From Luteimonas_C sp035250245 (lineage in GTDB: Bacteria > Pseudomonadota > Gammaproteobacteria > Xanthomonadales > Xanthomonadaceae): a stretch of DNA of 64,000 nt. The notes beneath the pieces were generated by a model. That model did not search any database. It saw only the letters and a program-made list of their open reading frames with translations, and had not been told where the DNA came from. Location of the stretch: positions 1 to 64,000 of the forward strand of contig DATFFH010000016.1 in assembly GCA_035250245.1 (NCBI GenBank), read 5' to 3'. Position 1 is the first letter of the stretch. Each line of letters begins with the position of its first letter. Both the position numbers and the translations under genes were made by a program. Positions 7,850 through 15,992 of this stretch are shown in pieces.

Positions 7850-8500
7850 TCAAGACGCGATGCCGAGTGCGCATTCGAGGGTGGGTTCGGACTCCGTTCG
7901 AGCCGCGATATACGGCGCGATATTCCGCATCGCCCGCGCGACGTATTCCTCTTTCTCGCCGACCGGCGCTACGTAATGCAAAGCCGCCATCGCGGCCTCT
8001 TCGCCTTCCAGTCGGGCGATGAGCCAGGCGGCCAAGTATTGCGACGAGAAGCAGCCGCCCGCGGTGGCGACGTTGCCCGCGGCATAGAACGGCTGATTCA
8101 GCACGGTCACGCCTGCTTCCTGCACCCAGGGCTTGGTGGTGAGGTCGGTGCAGGCGGGAACTCCTTCGAGCAATCCGAGCTTGGCCAGCAGCAGCGTGCC
8201 CGAGCATTGCGCGCCGATCAGTTGCCGCGTGGGATCCAGGCGCAGCGCGGACAGGATCGCCGGATCGTTGGCGATGTCGCGGGTGCGGATGCCGCTGCCG
8301 ACGATCACCGCATCGGCGGTCGCGGCCTCGGCCAAGCTCGATTGCCGATGCACGGTCACGCCGTTCATCGAAGTGACGGCCGGTTCCGGACAGCACAGCG
8401 TCACGCGCCAGCTCGGCGTCTTGATGCGGTTGAGCACGCCCAGGGCGACGATGGAATCGAGCTCGTTGAAGCCTTGGAAGGTGAGGATGGCGATGTGCAT
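7850..8500 (-). CDS. DJ-1/PfpI family protein
   Basis: A 216-residue class-I glutamine-amidotransferase-like protein. The N-terminus (MHIAILTFQGFNELDSIVAL) is the DJ-1/PfpI first strand with the conserved Glu/Asp region, and the nucleophile elbow appears as GAQCSGTLLLAKLGLLEG with the reactive Cys. It resembles the ThiJ-like proteins of the isonitrile hydratase/DJ-1 group. Possible roles are glyoxalase III, deglycase-like or isonitrile hydratase activity; none can be chosen from sequence alone. ATG 8500 is preferred; the longer frame adds a proline-rich leader. Confidence 0.88.
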   Translation of the reverse strand: MHIAILTFQGFNELDSIVALGVLNRIKTPSWRVTLCCPEPAVTSMNGVTVHRQSSLAEAATADAVIVGSGIRTRDIANDPAILSALRLDPTRQLIGAQCSGTLLLAKLGLLEGVPACTDLTTKPWVQEAGVTVLNQPFYAAGNVATAGGCFSSQYLAAWLIARLEGEEAAMAALHYVAPVGEKEEYVARAMRNIAPYIAARTESEPTLECALGIAS

Positions 8501-8625
8501 CGCGTATGCCTTTTGTTTGTCCGGCGGGTCGAGCATCGCCTGCGCCCATGAGCGCAGCGGGGATCAACGGTGAAGCGAGTGTGAGGTTGGCGCGCCGAAG
8601 CAGGGTGGGTAGCCGTCGCCGGAGA

Positions 8626-9027
8626 TCAGCTCGCTTGGCCGTACACAATAATGGCCCACATTCCCAGGACCGCGACGAAGTTGATCGTGAAGACGACCCC
8701 GCGAAGCCGGACGTTCGCGGTAAGGATCTGCACGTAACTGTGCACGAAACGCCCGCCGACGAAAATCCAGGCCAGCCACAGCGGAAGAGGGCTTGCCGTC
8801 GGATGACCCATGAACAGCAAGCACGCGGCGTAGAAAGCCACGGGCCATTCGAATTGATTGGACAGGTTGGCGCTGATGCGCGGCTCGAGTTTCGCCCAGG
8901 GATTCGTGCCGTCCGGGCGGCGTCCCAGGCCCCAGACGGATGGGGCGCGCGCGACGGTCAGCAGCGCGTACAGGAAGGCCGTCAGACCAATATGCGCCGC
9001 CATCGGAAGGATCAAGGGGTGCGGCAT
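8626..9027 (-). CDS. MAPEG family membrane protein
   Basis: A 133-residue protein with four hydrophobic helices and the MAPEG signature: a cytosolic loop with NLSNQFEWPVAFYAACLL (the R/E-N-x-x-E-x-P-like element) and GGRFVHSYVQI, where R and H recur in the family. Family members are glutathione-dependent membrane transferases or peroxidases; the precise reaction is unknown. It ends 10 bases from the DUF4019 stop region in a tight same-strand series. Confidence 0.85.
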   Translation of the reverse strand: MPHPLILPMAAHIGLTAFLYALLTVARAPSVWGLGRRPDGTNPWAKLEPRISANLSNQFEWPVAFYAACLLFMGHPTASPLPLWLAWIFVGGRFVHSYVQILTANVRLRGVVFTINFVAVLGMWAIIVYGQAS

Positions 9028-9037
9028 ACCGCGGTGC

Positions 9038-9514
9038 TCAGTGGTTCGAAACGCGGGTGCCTTTCTCGACGAAATAGCCGACGATCTTCCATGCCCCCGC
9101 TTCTTTTTGCATCACCACTTTTTCGGTGGCCGTGGTGTTGCCGGAAGGGCTCTTGAACTGAACTAAGACGTACTCGCCGACAGGAACGTTGGCCTCGATC
9201 CGCGTTGAGAAGCCGAATCCCTCGATTTCTCTGTTGGCCGGCGTCCCGAATGCCTTGTGGGTTAACTTGAGCGTGTTCCGCCACAAGAAATTGTTGGTTT
9301 CATCGCGCAGGGCCGGCCCGGCTTGGCGCCAAGTTTCGTCGTATTTTTCCTGATCGATGAGGGCAAGGTACCGGCGCGCCGCGGCGGCTGCCTCCTCTTG
9401 CTCGGCCGCGGTCCCGGCGGTCGGCGCAGGGAGTTTTTCGTCGCCCGACGAGACCGAAAATTTGCAGCCGCAGAGCGCGGTTGCGACGATGAAGGCTGCA
9501 ACGAGAAATTTCAT
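9038..9514 (-). CDS. DUF4019 lipoprotein
   Basis: A 158-residue protein with a lipoprotein signal peptide (MKFLVAAFIVATALCGC, lipobox LCGC) and a DUF4019 domain: RYLALIDQEKYDETWRQAGP, then EYVLVQFKSPSGNTTATEKV and the closing AGAWKIVGYFV. DUF4019 adopts an NTF2-like fold in secreted proteins of unknown function. ATG 9514 is favoured because the signal peptide starts there. Periplasmic/outer-membrane lipoprotein inferred. Confidence 0.85.
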   Translation of the reverse strand: MKFLVAAFIVATALCGCKFSVSSGDEKLPAPTAGTAAEQEEAAAAARRYLALIDQEKYDETWRQAGPALRDETNNFLWRNTLKLTHKAFGTPANREIEGFGFSTRIEANVPVGEYVLVQFKSPSGNTTATEKVVMQKEAGAWKIVGYFVEKGTRVSNH

Positions 9515-9619
9515 ACGGACCCCCCAAGGCCGCAAGCACGGACTATCCCCGCCGTGCGATCGTACGCCATGACGCGACTTGACACGCCACTTTAGGCAGC
9601 GGCCGTCGAGGGTCTGGCA

Positions 9620-10081
9620 TCAACCGTGCGCCCTGACCCGATAAGTCCCAGCCTCCGAGCGGAAACCGATTGCGACGCGGTTCCAAGCGTTGATCGCGGC
9701 GATGGCCCAGGTGAGGTCGGCCAGTTCCTTGTCCGAGAAATGGCCGCGGACCGTGTCGTAGGCGGCGTCGGACGCGTGTCCGTCCTGGATGTTGGTCAAT
9801 GCCTCGGTCCATTCCAACGCCGCGCGCTCGCGGTCGGTGTAGTAGGGCGCTTCGCGCCAGGCGTCCAGCCCGTAGAGGCGCTGCTCGGTTTCATCGGCGG
9901 CGCGCGCGTCCTTCCAGTGCATGTCGATGCAATAGGCGCAGCCGTTGATTTGCGATGCGCGCAGTTTGACCAGGTGCAACAGGTTTTTTTCCAGGCCGGA
10001 CCCGCGGAGATAGGCATCCACGGCCATCATCGCTTTGTAGCTGTCGGGGGAGGCCTTCCAATATTCCATACGCGGTTTCAT
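9620..10081 (-). CDS. Carboxymuconolactone decarboxylase/AhpD-like protein
   Basis: A 153-residue AhpD-like protein with the redox motif NGCAYCIDMH (CxxC followed by xxxH) in an all-helical fold, preceded by LHLVKLRASQI and followed by RERAALEWTEALT, both typical of the CMD/AhpD superfamily. Probably an alkylhydroperoxidase-type enzyme. GTTAGAC (gene orientation) lies 18 bases upstream of its ATG and looks like an integron core site, as expected if this gene is a captured cassette. Confidence 0.9.
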   Translation of the reverse strand: MKPRMEYWKASPDSYKAMMAVDAYLRGSGLEKNLLHLVKLRASQINGCAYCIDMHWKDARAADETEQRLYGLDAWREAPYYTDRERAALEWTEALTNIQDGHASDAAYDTVRGHFSDKELADLTWAIAAINAWNRVAIGFRSEAGTYRVRAHG

Positions 10082-10108
10082 GCACGATTCCTTTGGTTCG
10101 TCTAACGA

Positions 10109-11020
10109 TCAGATGTTGATGATGGATTTCCAGTCCGCAAGCCGTTGCGCGATCAGGTCCGCGCGCTTGCGGCTGTCGTTCCCGTCCATGACGTCTGCGT
10201 CTGCAGGGTCGGCGCGGAGATAGACGCCCGCCGTGCGCGCGTTCACCTCATGCCCGCGCGTGGTGAAGTAGCCCGAAGCGCGGTCGGCCGATTCCAGACG
10301 AACTTCCCCGGTGCCTTCCAGCTGCGGCGCGTCCGGATCCAACGGCCGTTCGCCTTTCCAGTAATAGAAGATGCCCGCGGCGTCCTCCTTTTCCTTGGTG
10401 GCCTCGCTCCAATACCGGGCCGACAAAGTGCCGTCTTCTTGCCAGGCGCGGCCGCTCATTTCCAACGCGCCGTTGCGGTTGCGCGATATCTTCAGCACAC
10501 CCAGCGCCGAAGGCTCCTTCTCGGTGCGCCGGGTCTGCGAGAACTGCCACCACAGGCCTTCGATGCGTGCGGCACGGCCTTCGTTCTCGATCGCGTTGCG
10601 CAGTTTCTGGCAAATGGTCTTCGTCTCGGCCGCGGTGGCCGATCCCTCGTAGCGCACGCAGGTGAGGCCCAGCAGATCGCTGGGCAGCTTGGCGCCCTGG
10701 GCGTGCAGGATGAAGGTGCGGCGCATGCCGAGCACACCGCCGAACAGGCCGGCTTCGAACACCACGTTGTCCCGCGGCGATGCCTGTCCAGGGGCAGATT
10801 CGGTGGAAGGGTTCGTGGTCCAGTCGTCCTGCGCGAACACGAAAGCCGCGAAGTCGACTTCGCGCGTCAGCTCCAGCAAGCGCTCCAGCGTGGTGGTGCC
10901 GGGATTGAACGACGTCGTCCACGGTTCCACGTGCGCGACGTCTTCCAGGCCGCGGGTCAAAGCTTGCAGCAATTTCGCCTGCTTGCCCGACGAACCCAGG
11001 AAGATGCGGGGTTTGGCCAT
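10109..11020 (-). CDS. TIR-like (CAP12/Pycsar-type) protein with beta-rich C-terminal domain
   Basis: A 303-residue protein. Residues about 4-130 match the TIR-like domain found in CBASS Cap12 and Pycsar TIR effectors: RIFLGSSGKQ at the N-terminus, EVDFAAFVFAQDDW, then RDNVVFEAGLFGGVLGMRRT, where Glu89 sits at the catalytic NADase position, and KLPSDLLGL. Residues about 155-275 are beta-rich (WWQF, GIFYYWKGE, EGTGEVRL, GYFTTRG, AGVYLRA) and resemble in pattern the Cap15 cyclic-nucleotide-binding beta-barrel; this is a hypothesis from pattern memory. No CD-NTase or cyclase is in the window, so it is an orphan candidate antiphage NADase. It lies within the cassette-like series, 3 bases after a GTTAGAC-type core. 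Confidence 0.8.
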   Translation of the reverse strand: MAKPRIFLGSSGKQAKLLQALTRGLEDVAHVEPWTTSFNPGTTTLERLLELTREVDFAAFVFAQDDWTTNPSTESAPGQASPRDNVVFEAGLFGGVLGMRRTFILHAQGAKLPSDLLGLTCVRYEGSATAAETKTICQKLRNAIENEGRAARIEGLWWQFSQTRRTEKEPSALGVLKISRNRNGALEMSGRAWQEDGTLSARYWSEATKEKEDAAGIFYYWKGERPLDPDAPQLEGTGEVRLESADRASGYFTTRGHEVNARTAGVYLRADPADADVMDGNDSRKRADLIAQRLADWKSIINI

Positions 11021-11142
11021 CGGCGTCTCCGGTAGGCGGTTCGGACCGCATGCTGCGCGATCCTACGCTACATTCGCGCCCGGGACGTTCTTCCGGAATG
11101 AAACAGGCTGTGCGAGTTTTGGGCTTGTCCGGTGCGCGGTGC

Positions 11143-11550
11143 TTAAGCCAAAGCCATACCGGCCGCATAAAAAGCGAGCGAGAGCAGAAAAACCCTGACC
11201 GGCAGATAGAACGTGTAGCGCTTCCAGAACACGATCGAGCCGGCCAGGAATACCAGGCCTATCGCGAGCAGGAACGGGGATTCCTGCAGCACCGCGAACC
11301 GAAAGATGGCCAGGTAGCCGTACAGCAAGCCGAAGAACATCAGGCCCAGGCTGAGGATGGCATTGAAGCCTAGCCAAAGGTTCCACATCGTGGTGAGGCC
11401 GGTGATGTTGGGCAGCGCCTCTTTCATCCTGGCCTCGAGCTCCGGATCCTGCGGCCGGAGATCCGTGCCGTAGAACGTGCCGTGCAGATGCAGCGTGCCG
11501 GCGAAGAGCACGATGGCGGCGCTGGCCGATAGGAGTATCTGAGAGAGCAT
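11143..11550 (-). CDS. Small four-helix membrane protein (LIC_13387-like)
   Basis: A 135-residue inner-membrane protein: helix 1 ILLSASAAIVLFAGTLHLHG, then a soluble loop (RPQDPELEARMKEALPNITG), then TTMWNLWLGFNAILSLGLMF, FAVLQESPFLLAIGLVFLAG and a last helix. The MWNLWLGFN/SLG pattern resembles proteins annotated as LIC_13387 family; function unknown. Typical of small mobile membrane-protein genes in the same unidirectional series. Confidence 0.75.
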   Translation of the reverse strand: MLSQILLSASAAIVLFAGTLHLHGTFYGTDLRPQDPELEARMKEALPNITGLTTMWNLWLGFNAILSLGLMFFGLLYGYLAIFRFAVLQESPFLLAIGLVFLAGSIVFWKRYTFYLPVRVFLLSLAFYAAGMALA

Positions 11551-11591
11551 GATGTTTCCTTAGCCTGGGAAGAGGTGAGCGGCGGAATGGA

Positions 11592-11702
11592 CTAGTCCTC
11601 GTACAGCGCTCGAATCGATAGCTGTAGTGCGAGGATCCCGGTCGCATCTATTTTTCCCGCCAAGCGGATGCCGAACATGCCGTCAGCCTCAAGGCCGCTC
11701 AT
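11592..11702 (-). CDS. Possible 36-residue small protein
   Basis: A short frame, MSGLEADGMFGIRLAGKIDA then TGILALQLSIRALYED, whose ATG (11700-11702) overlaps the last 14 bases of the GFA gene. It reads like a genuine protein segment (regular hydrophobic/charged alternation, acidic end), unlike the shadow frames around it, and it may be translationally coupled. It could equally be a chance frame or a remnant of a larger gene. No family recognised. Confidence 0.25.
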   Translation of the reverse strand: MSGLEADGMFGIRLAGKIDATGILALQLSIRALYED

Positions 11703-12075
11703 CGTGCTGCGGCAAATCGTCCAGGATCTGGAACCAGTCCGCTTTGGACGCGACGAATATGTGCCTGCCGAGCGGCGCGCCCAGCGGCGTATCCAAGCTG
11801 CCCAGCCGCAAGCGCATATGCTCACCCTGGCTCACCGTGAGATGGGAGCCGCAGCGGGAACAGAAGCCGCGACTGACGCGCTGCTCATCGGTGATGGACA
11901 TGAGCAATTCCTCGCCGAGCACGACCCGGAATTGCGAAGGAGAAATCACCGCGTTGGCGGAAAACGCGGATCCGCTGATCTTGCGGCAACGGGAACAATG
12001 GCAGTAGTAGGTGCTGCCGACATCCCCGTCGATTTCGTAGCGAACCGATCCGCAAAAACAGCTGCCGGTGTGCAT
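11689..12075 (-). CDS. GFA family protein (glutathione-dependent formaldehyde-activating-like)
   Basis: A 128-residue zinc-binding protein with the GFA/CENP-V fold: the Cys clusters are CFCGSVRYEIDGD, YYCHCSRCRKISGS and RGFCSRCGSHL, giving the usual two zinc sites, followed by SLDTPLGAPLGRHIFVASKA with the GFA C-terminal element and WFQILDDLPQ. Possibly glutathione-formaldehyde chemistry, but most family members are unproven. Its last 14 bases overlap a possible small ORF. The 212 bases upstream, to the XRE gene, show nothing recognisable. Confidence 0.9.
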   Translation of the reverse strand: MHTGSCFCGSVRYEIDGDVGSTYYCHCSRCRKISGSAFSANAVISPSQFRVVLGEELLMSITDEQRVSRGFCSRCGSHLTVSQGEHMRLRLGSLDTPLGAPLGRHIFVASKADWFQILDDLPQHDERP

Positions 12076-12287
12076 CGATGCCTCGTTTGCGGCCTGCCGC
12101 CGATCGATCCGCCGAAATCGGGGCCTCGAAGGTAATTTTGGCCGTCGCGCGCGCGTCGGCGACGCGCGAGGCTGCGGAAAGCCCTGCGACTATAGCTTTC
12201 GCCATGGCGCGGCCCCACGACCAATTTTCTGGTTATGCGGCATACCAAACGTCGCGGTCTTGGGCCTACGGGCGATGTTGCATCGCG

Positions 12288-12872
12288 CTACAGAACCAGC
12301 CAGTACATCGCCGCTGCGCCCAAAATTCCGACGCCGAACAGGAAAGCGTATTCAGTAGCCGTGCTTCGCCAGTTCCGGGGCGGCGGTGCCGACGGCACAT
12401 CTCCGGAGTTCGGCCAAAGCTTGTAAGCATCGACAATCCGGATGAATACCGAAACCAGATAACCTGCCGCAAGTGCAGTGACGGCACCCATGCGGACTGC
12501 GTTCGCCCTCGCGTCGGAGGCAACCAGGAAGGACGCCGCGAACACCGCGGCAGCGCATGCCACGCACATCGTCTCGATGACGTAAGCATCCCGCCGGCTC
12601 GGACGTGGGCCGCCGAACCAGAAGTTGTCGTGCCAAAGCCGGATCCATCTGGGAACCTCGATGAAATCGGCGCTCGGACGGTTCATCGCGTACAACTCCC
12701 GCTCCAGCGAATCGACGTCGGCTTCGAAAGTCGCGGCCAGGGCGCGCAGCGTGGCGTAGCTGACGCGATGCCCGGCTTCCAAACGCTGAACGGTCCTCAG
12801 GCTCAGCCCACTCATTTCGGCGACCCGTTCCTGCGAAAGACGCTGGCGCTCTCTCCACGATCTGAAGGACAT
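12288..12872 (-). CDS. XRE-type HTH protein with C-terminal membrane domain
   Basis: A 194-residue protein. Residues 1-60 are a helix-turn-helix of the Cro/CI type (FRSWRERQRLSQERVAEMSG, LSLRTVQRLEAGHRVSYATL), and residues about 95-194 hold three hydrophobic helices (ETMCVACAAAVFAASFLV, MGAVTALAAGYLVSVFIRIV, AFLFGVGILGAAAMYWLVL). It is therefore a membrane-tethered DNA-binding protein, an architecture seen in small orphan regulators. Target unknown. Confidence 0.85.
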   Translation of the reverse strand: MSFRSWRERQRLSQERVAEMSGLSLRTVQRLEAGHRVSYATLRALAATFEADVDSLERELYAMNRPSADFIEVPRWIRLWHDNFWFGGPRPSRRDAYVIETMCVACAAAVFAASFLVASDARANAVRMGAVTALAAGYLVSVFIRIVDAYKLWPNSGDVPSAPPPRNWRSTATEYAFLFGVGILGAAAMYWLVL

Positions 12873-12970
12873 GCCGGTCTCCTGCCGTTGGAGCGCAACT
12901 TAATCCAGGTTGCACTGCGACCGTGACGCCAAATACCCGCCAATCGGCCGCCAGTGCAAGGAAAATGGTC

Positions 12971-13618
12971 TTACGAGGCAAGGCGTGTCGATGGCAACCG
13001 GCGATCCAGCGATCTCAACACGAACGCCAGTACGGTCGCGCCGATCAGCACCGCGCCCATGTTGACGAAAACCCGGGGGTAACCCAACTTGTCGACATTC
13101 AAGAAAGGATACGGATACCAATCGGTCGAAGCGCCGTGCAACAGGGTGTACCCCAGCCAGGCGAGCGGCCAGACGAAAGCGAGCGCGATGGTCCGCATAT
13201 CGATGCGCGGACGCGGCCCGAAGAACAGCCAGCCGAGTACCGCCATGATCGGCGATAGGTAATGGAACCCCGCATTCGCCCACGCGGCGGCGCCTTGGGC
13301 ATCGACCAGGCCGGCCAGCAGGGTGGCGAATACGACGCCGGTGACAGCGATGCCGAGCAGTGCATCCAAATGCAGCACACGCCATAAGCGGCCGTCGCGC
13401 TGCGGATCGATGGCCAGGCTCGCCGACACGGCCAGCACCAACAAATTGCTCTGTATCGTGAAATAGCTGAAAAAGCGCACGAACCGCGTGGCCAGGCTCA
13501 CCGATGCGCTGGCCTGCCCGGAATTGACGTCCTGCCCGCCGGCGAGCAGCAGCCCTATCTGCAGCGCCAGCGAACCGGCCACGACCAGCGCCAAGACCAG
13601 ATGCCAAGTGCGACCCAT
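12971..13618 (-). CDS. Pr6Pr family membrane protein
   Basis: A 215-residue protein with six hydrophobic segments, in line with the name Pr6Pr (FAR-17a/AIG1-like). Diagnostic stretches are RFVRFFSYFTIQSNLLVLAV, HLDALLGIAVTGVVFATLL, FHYLSPIMAVLGWLFFGP and WLGYTLLHGASTDWYPYPFL, with the conserved T-x-Q-S-N and H residues. Eukaryotic relatives include fatty-acid ester hydrolases; bacterial function unproven. Confidence 0.88.
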   Translation of the reverse strand: MGRTWHLVLALVVAGSLALQIGLLLAGGQDVNSGQASASVSLATRFVRFFSYFTIQSNLLVLAVSASLAIDPQRDGRLWRVLHLDALLGIAVTGVVFATLLAGLVDAQGAAAWANAGFHYLSPIMAVLGWLFFGPRPRIDMRTIALAFVWPLAWLGYTLLHGASTDWYPYPFLNVDKLGYPRVFVNMGAVLIGATVLAFVLRSLDRRLPSTRLAS

Positions 13619-13635
13619 GACGGTTCCCCGCAGCC

Positions 13636-13663
13636 GTAGCCCGCGTAAGCGTAGCGCACCCGG
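13636..13663 (+). repeat. REP-like element, family GTAGCCCG
   Basis: GTAGCCCGCGTAAGC then GTAGCGCACCCGG, a degenerate relative of the copy at 6539-6569. It sits in the 67-base gap between Pr6Pr and the ABM gene. Confidence 0.6.
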
Positions 13664-13685
13664 AGTTTGCGGGAGCGTCTATCGG

Positions 13686-13988
13686 TTACTCGAAAGGAGG
13701 ACCCGAACGGGCGATCGCATGCTTTCCCATATTGACCGCAGTCATCTGCGTGACTGGCTTGGGAGGATTGGCGACCTTGCGCCATGCATCCAAGTGTTCT
13801 TCCGATTCCCACAGTTCGAAGTTGTTCACGCGGGATGGGTCCACGGCATCCGCGGAGATGGCCAAGTCCAGACAACCCGGCGCCTTCCGAGCGCGGGTTA
13901 TCAGGTCTTCGAAGCTCGCGATGAAGTCCGCGCGCTTGGCGGGGTCTACCAAGTACCATCCGGCAACGATCACGTGCTGGCCCGCCAT
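13686..13988 (-). CDS. Antibiotic biosynthesis monooxygenase (ABM) domain protein
   Basis: A 100-residue dimeric ferredoxin-like ABM protein: HVIVAGWYLVDPAKRADFIA, then RARKAPGCLDLAISADAVDP and NNFELWESEEHLDAWRK, the usual W-E-S motif. Members are cofactor-free monooxygenases or heme/quinone-handling proteins. ATG 13988 is preferred over ATG 14000 because GGAGAG lies 4 bases upstream of it. One of three ABM proteins in this array. Confidence 0.88.
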   Translation of the reverse strand: MAGQHVIVAGWYLVDPAKRADFIASFEDLITRARKAPGCLDLAISADAVDPSRVNNFELWESEEHLDAWRKVANPPKPVTQMTAVNMGKHAIARSGPPFE

Positions 13989-14090
13989 GGCGCTCTCCAT
14001 GTTCGAGGATAGGCCAGCTTAGTCGCGGGACGTGTAGCGCGACCGTGAATTGGATGAAGCCGCATCCGAACCGGCAAGCGCCTACCAGCT

Positions 14091-14516
14091 TTAATCCGTA
14101 TAGCCGTTCGCGGCCGCCTGCTCTGGATTTTCGAAGATCGCCATCGCCGTGCGCATGCGCTTGAAGCCGAATTTTCCGTAGAACGGCTCCTTTCCCGGCA
14201 CCGCGTACAGGATGATCTTGCGGTGCCCGCGGCAGCGGTCCACCAGCCGCTGGATCAGTTCTTTGCCCAAGCCCGCGCCTTGATGGTCGGGGTGCACGGC
14301 GATATCGCACAAATAAGCGCAGTCCACGCCGTCGGCCACCGCGCGTCCCGAGGCGACGACCGCGCCGCCGCTGCGCACGAAGAACTTGAACATGCTGTTG
14401 GCGAAAGCCGTCTCAAGCCATTGCGGGCTTTTGTTGCCTAGCGGCGCGAGCCGGTACATCTCGGAGAGAGCCGTCCAGTCGACGGCTTCGGTGGTGTCGG
14501 ACCATTGGATGACCAT
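14091..14516 (-). CDS. GNAT family N-acetyltransferase
   Basis: A 141-residue acetyltransferase with the acetyl-CoA-binding motif A (LCDIAVHPDHQGAGLGKELI: V-x-P then Q-x-x-G-x-G/A) and motif B (ILYAVPGKEPFYGKFGFKRM, with the F-Y-x-K-x-G-F element). The fold is complete. Substrate unknown; this type is common in cassette arrays. The neighbouring DUF6348 gene ends 30 bases upstream. Confidence 0.9.
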   Translation of the reverse strand: MVIQWSDTTEAVDWTALSEMYRLAPLGNKSPQWLETAFANSMFKFFVRSGGAVVASGRAVADGVDCAYLCDIAVHPDHQGAGLGKELIQRLVDRCRGHRKIILYAVPGKEPFYGKFGFKRMRTAMAIFENPEQAAANGYTD

Positions 14517-14530
14517 CTTCAGCTCGATTG

Positions 14531-14594
14531 GTGAATGCCTGGATTCTACTGCGCTGTGAAGCCGGTCGGTGCAGGATGAGTTGCTCCGTTAGGC
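14531..14594 (-). other. Weak attC-like remnant
   Basis: In gene orientation, GCCTAAC (14594-14588, a canonical attC core heptamer) falls inside the last codons of the DUF6348 gene. About 45 bases later comes a stretch with CCGGCTTC and then CCAGGC followed by ATTCACC, where the partner core would be expected but is degenerate. Suggestive only. Confidence 0.2.
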
Positions 14595-15940
14595 AGGGCA
14601 ATCATGAAATGTCTTATCGATTGGTATTCATGGCTAGGTTGCCAGGATTGGCTATTCACCAGCTCCAGAGCTTCCGGCCAGGGCTCGTTGTCGAGCAGGA
14701 CCTCCGAGGCTTGGATTTTTCCGTCATACGAAGCTACGAAAATCCGGATCCAGTGCGGGCCGGAAGGTTGGGTTTGTTCGAAAAGGATCTGCAATTTCGG
14801 CAATAACTGAGAGTAGGCGTCGGTTAAAAGGGATTTGCCAGAATGCTGGCTCAGTAATGGGCCGCTATACAGAGTCCAATCGCCGCGATTGCCGGTCCAG
14901 TACTCGATTTCGGACTGGCAATCGTCGCAGCGACGGACCGATAAAGCATCGATAAGTACATGGAACGTGCTGAGAAGAAACTTTCCGTATGATTCCTTAA
15001 TTGCGCCGGATTGCGCCTCGGCGACGCCCGCAAAGCACTCGGAAATAGTTCCGCCTTCTAGTGCCTGGCCTTCCGCCAACACTTCCAGAACGACGGAATG
15101 CCGACCGGCTTCAAACGGCCGTTCATGGACGAGAACCGTCAAGCGCAGGCCGTCTGATACGGTGAATTCGCCCTGCGCATGATCGAAGCTTATGCCATGT
15201 TTGGCCAGCGTACTCGCGAGCAGCGATTCGACTTCCTGCGACGGAGAGGGCGGATTGATGCCATATCCGACCTGTACCAGGGTCTGGCCTGCTTTGGGCT
15301 GCAGCAACCGCATCGCTTCGTTCGCGAGAACGGCTCGGCGATGAGGATCAATTTGGGGCGCATTCGCCGGAGCCGTTTGGCGAATGGTGTCTGCCAAAAG
15401 GGTTAACCTGCTCCATTCGTTCCGATAGCTGTCTCGCGTACAGGAACCTTCGAAAACTTCCGAGCCCCGATAAAGCCTGAAGGCTTCTCCTCGCGCCAAA
15501 AGTTCAACCTTCGTTGTTGGCGAAGGTGTGCGGGTTGCCCCAAATAGCCTGCGTAGGATGCTCACGACTTCTCCAAAGCCTCCAGCCGCACGACTACGAG
15601 TCTGGCTTCGTGCTGTACCGCACGCGGCGCAGAAGCTGGCCCTGGGGGTCCGCAGCGGTTTCCCACAAGAAACGCAATCCGGTCCGTAAATGCCGACACG
15701 ATGATGCCAAAGAGCATCGACATTCGTCTCGTTGAATCCGGTCAATTCGCGATATTTGTCTAGGGCGGCCCGGCCGAAACCTTGTTGTCTGGCCGCGGCG
15801 AGGGAAGTTCCGTGTTGCTGGCGATGCCGCTGCAGTTCGTGGATGCTTTTCATAAGCAATGGTTGAAGCAGTTCCCACTCGTGGTCATCGACCATGGGAA
15901 TTACCATGTCGCACCGCCAGCAGTAGAGATCGCGAGCCAT
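14546..15940 (-). CDS. Zinc-ribbon/DUF6348 fusion protein
   Basis: A 464-residue protein in two parts. Residues 1-130: an N-terminal YCWRCDMVIPMV segment (Cys7, Cys10), helical region, the signature ALWHHRVGIYGPDC, and a four-Cys zinc ribbon (Cys89, Cys92, Cys104, Cys107). This unit normally occurs as a stand-alone hypothetical protein. Residues about 215-440 match DUF6348: HSVVLEVLAEGQALEGGTIS, ECFAGVAEAQSGAIKESYGK, FLLSTFHVLIDAL. DUF6348 proteins look like immunity or accessory proteins of polymorphic toxins; no toxin is adjacent. The extreme C-terminus may come from an attC-like sequence (see 14531-14594). Confidence 0.7.
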   Translation of the reverse strand: MARDLYCWRCDMVIPMVDDHEWELLQPLLMKSIHELQRHRQQHGTSLAAARQQGFGRAALDKYRELTGFNETNVDALWHHRVGIYGPDCVSCGKPLRTPRASFCAACGTARSQTRSRAAGGFGEVVSILRRLFGATRTPSPTTKVELLARGEAFRLYRGSEVFEGSCTRDSYRNEWSRLTLLADTIRQTAPANAPQIDPHRRAVLANEAMRLLQPKAGQTLVQVGYGINPPSPSQEVESLLASTLAKHGISFDHAQGEFTVSDGLRLTVLVHERPFEAGRHSVVLEVLAEGQALEGGTISECFAGVAEAQSGAIKESYGKFLLSTFHVLIDALSVRRCDDCQSEIEYWTGNRGDWTLYSGPLLSQHSGKSLLTDAYSQLLPKLQILFEQTQPSGPHWIRIFVASYDGKIQASEVLLDNEPWPEALELVNSQSWQPSHEYQSIRHFMIALPNGATHPAPTGFTAQ

Positions 15941-15992
15941 GGGAGCCTAAAAAGTGCGGTTATGACGCCTCAGCATAGAATGCGTATTCCGC

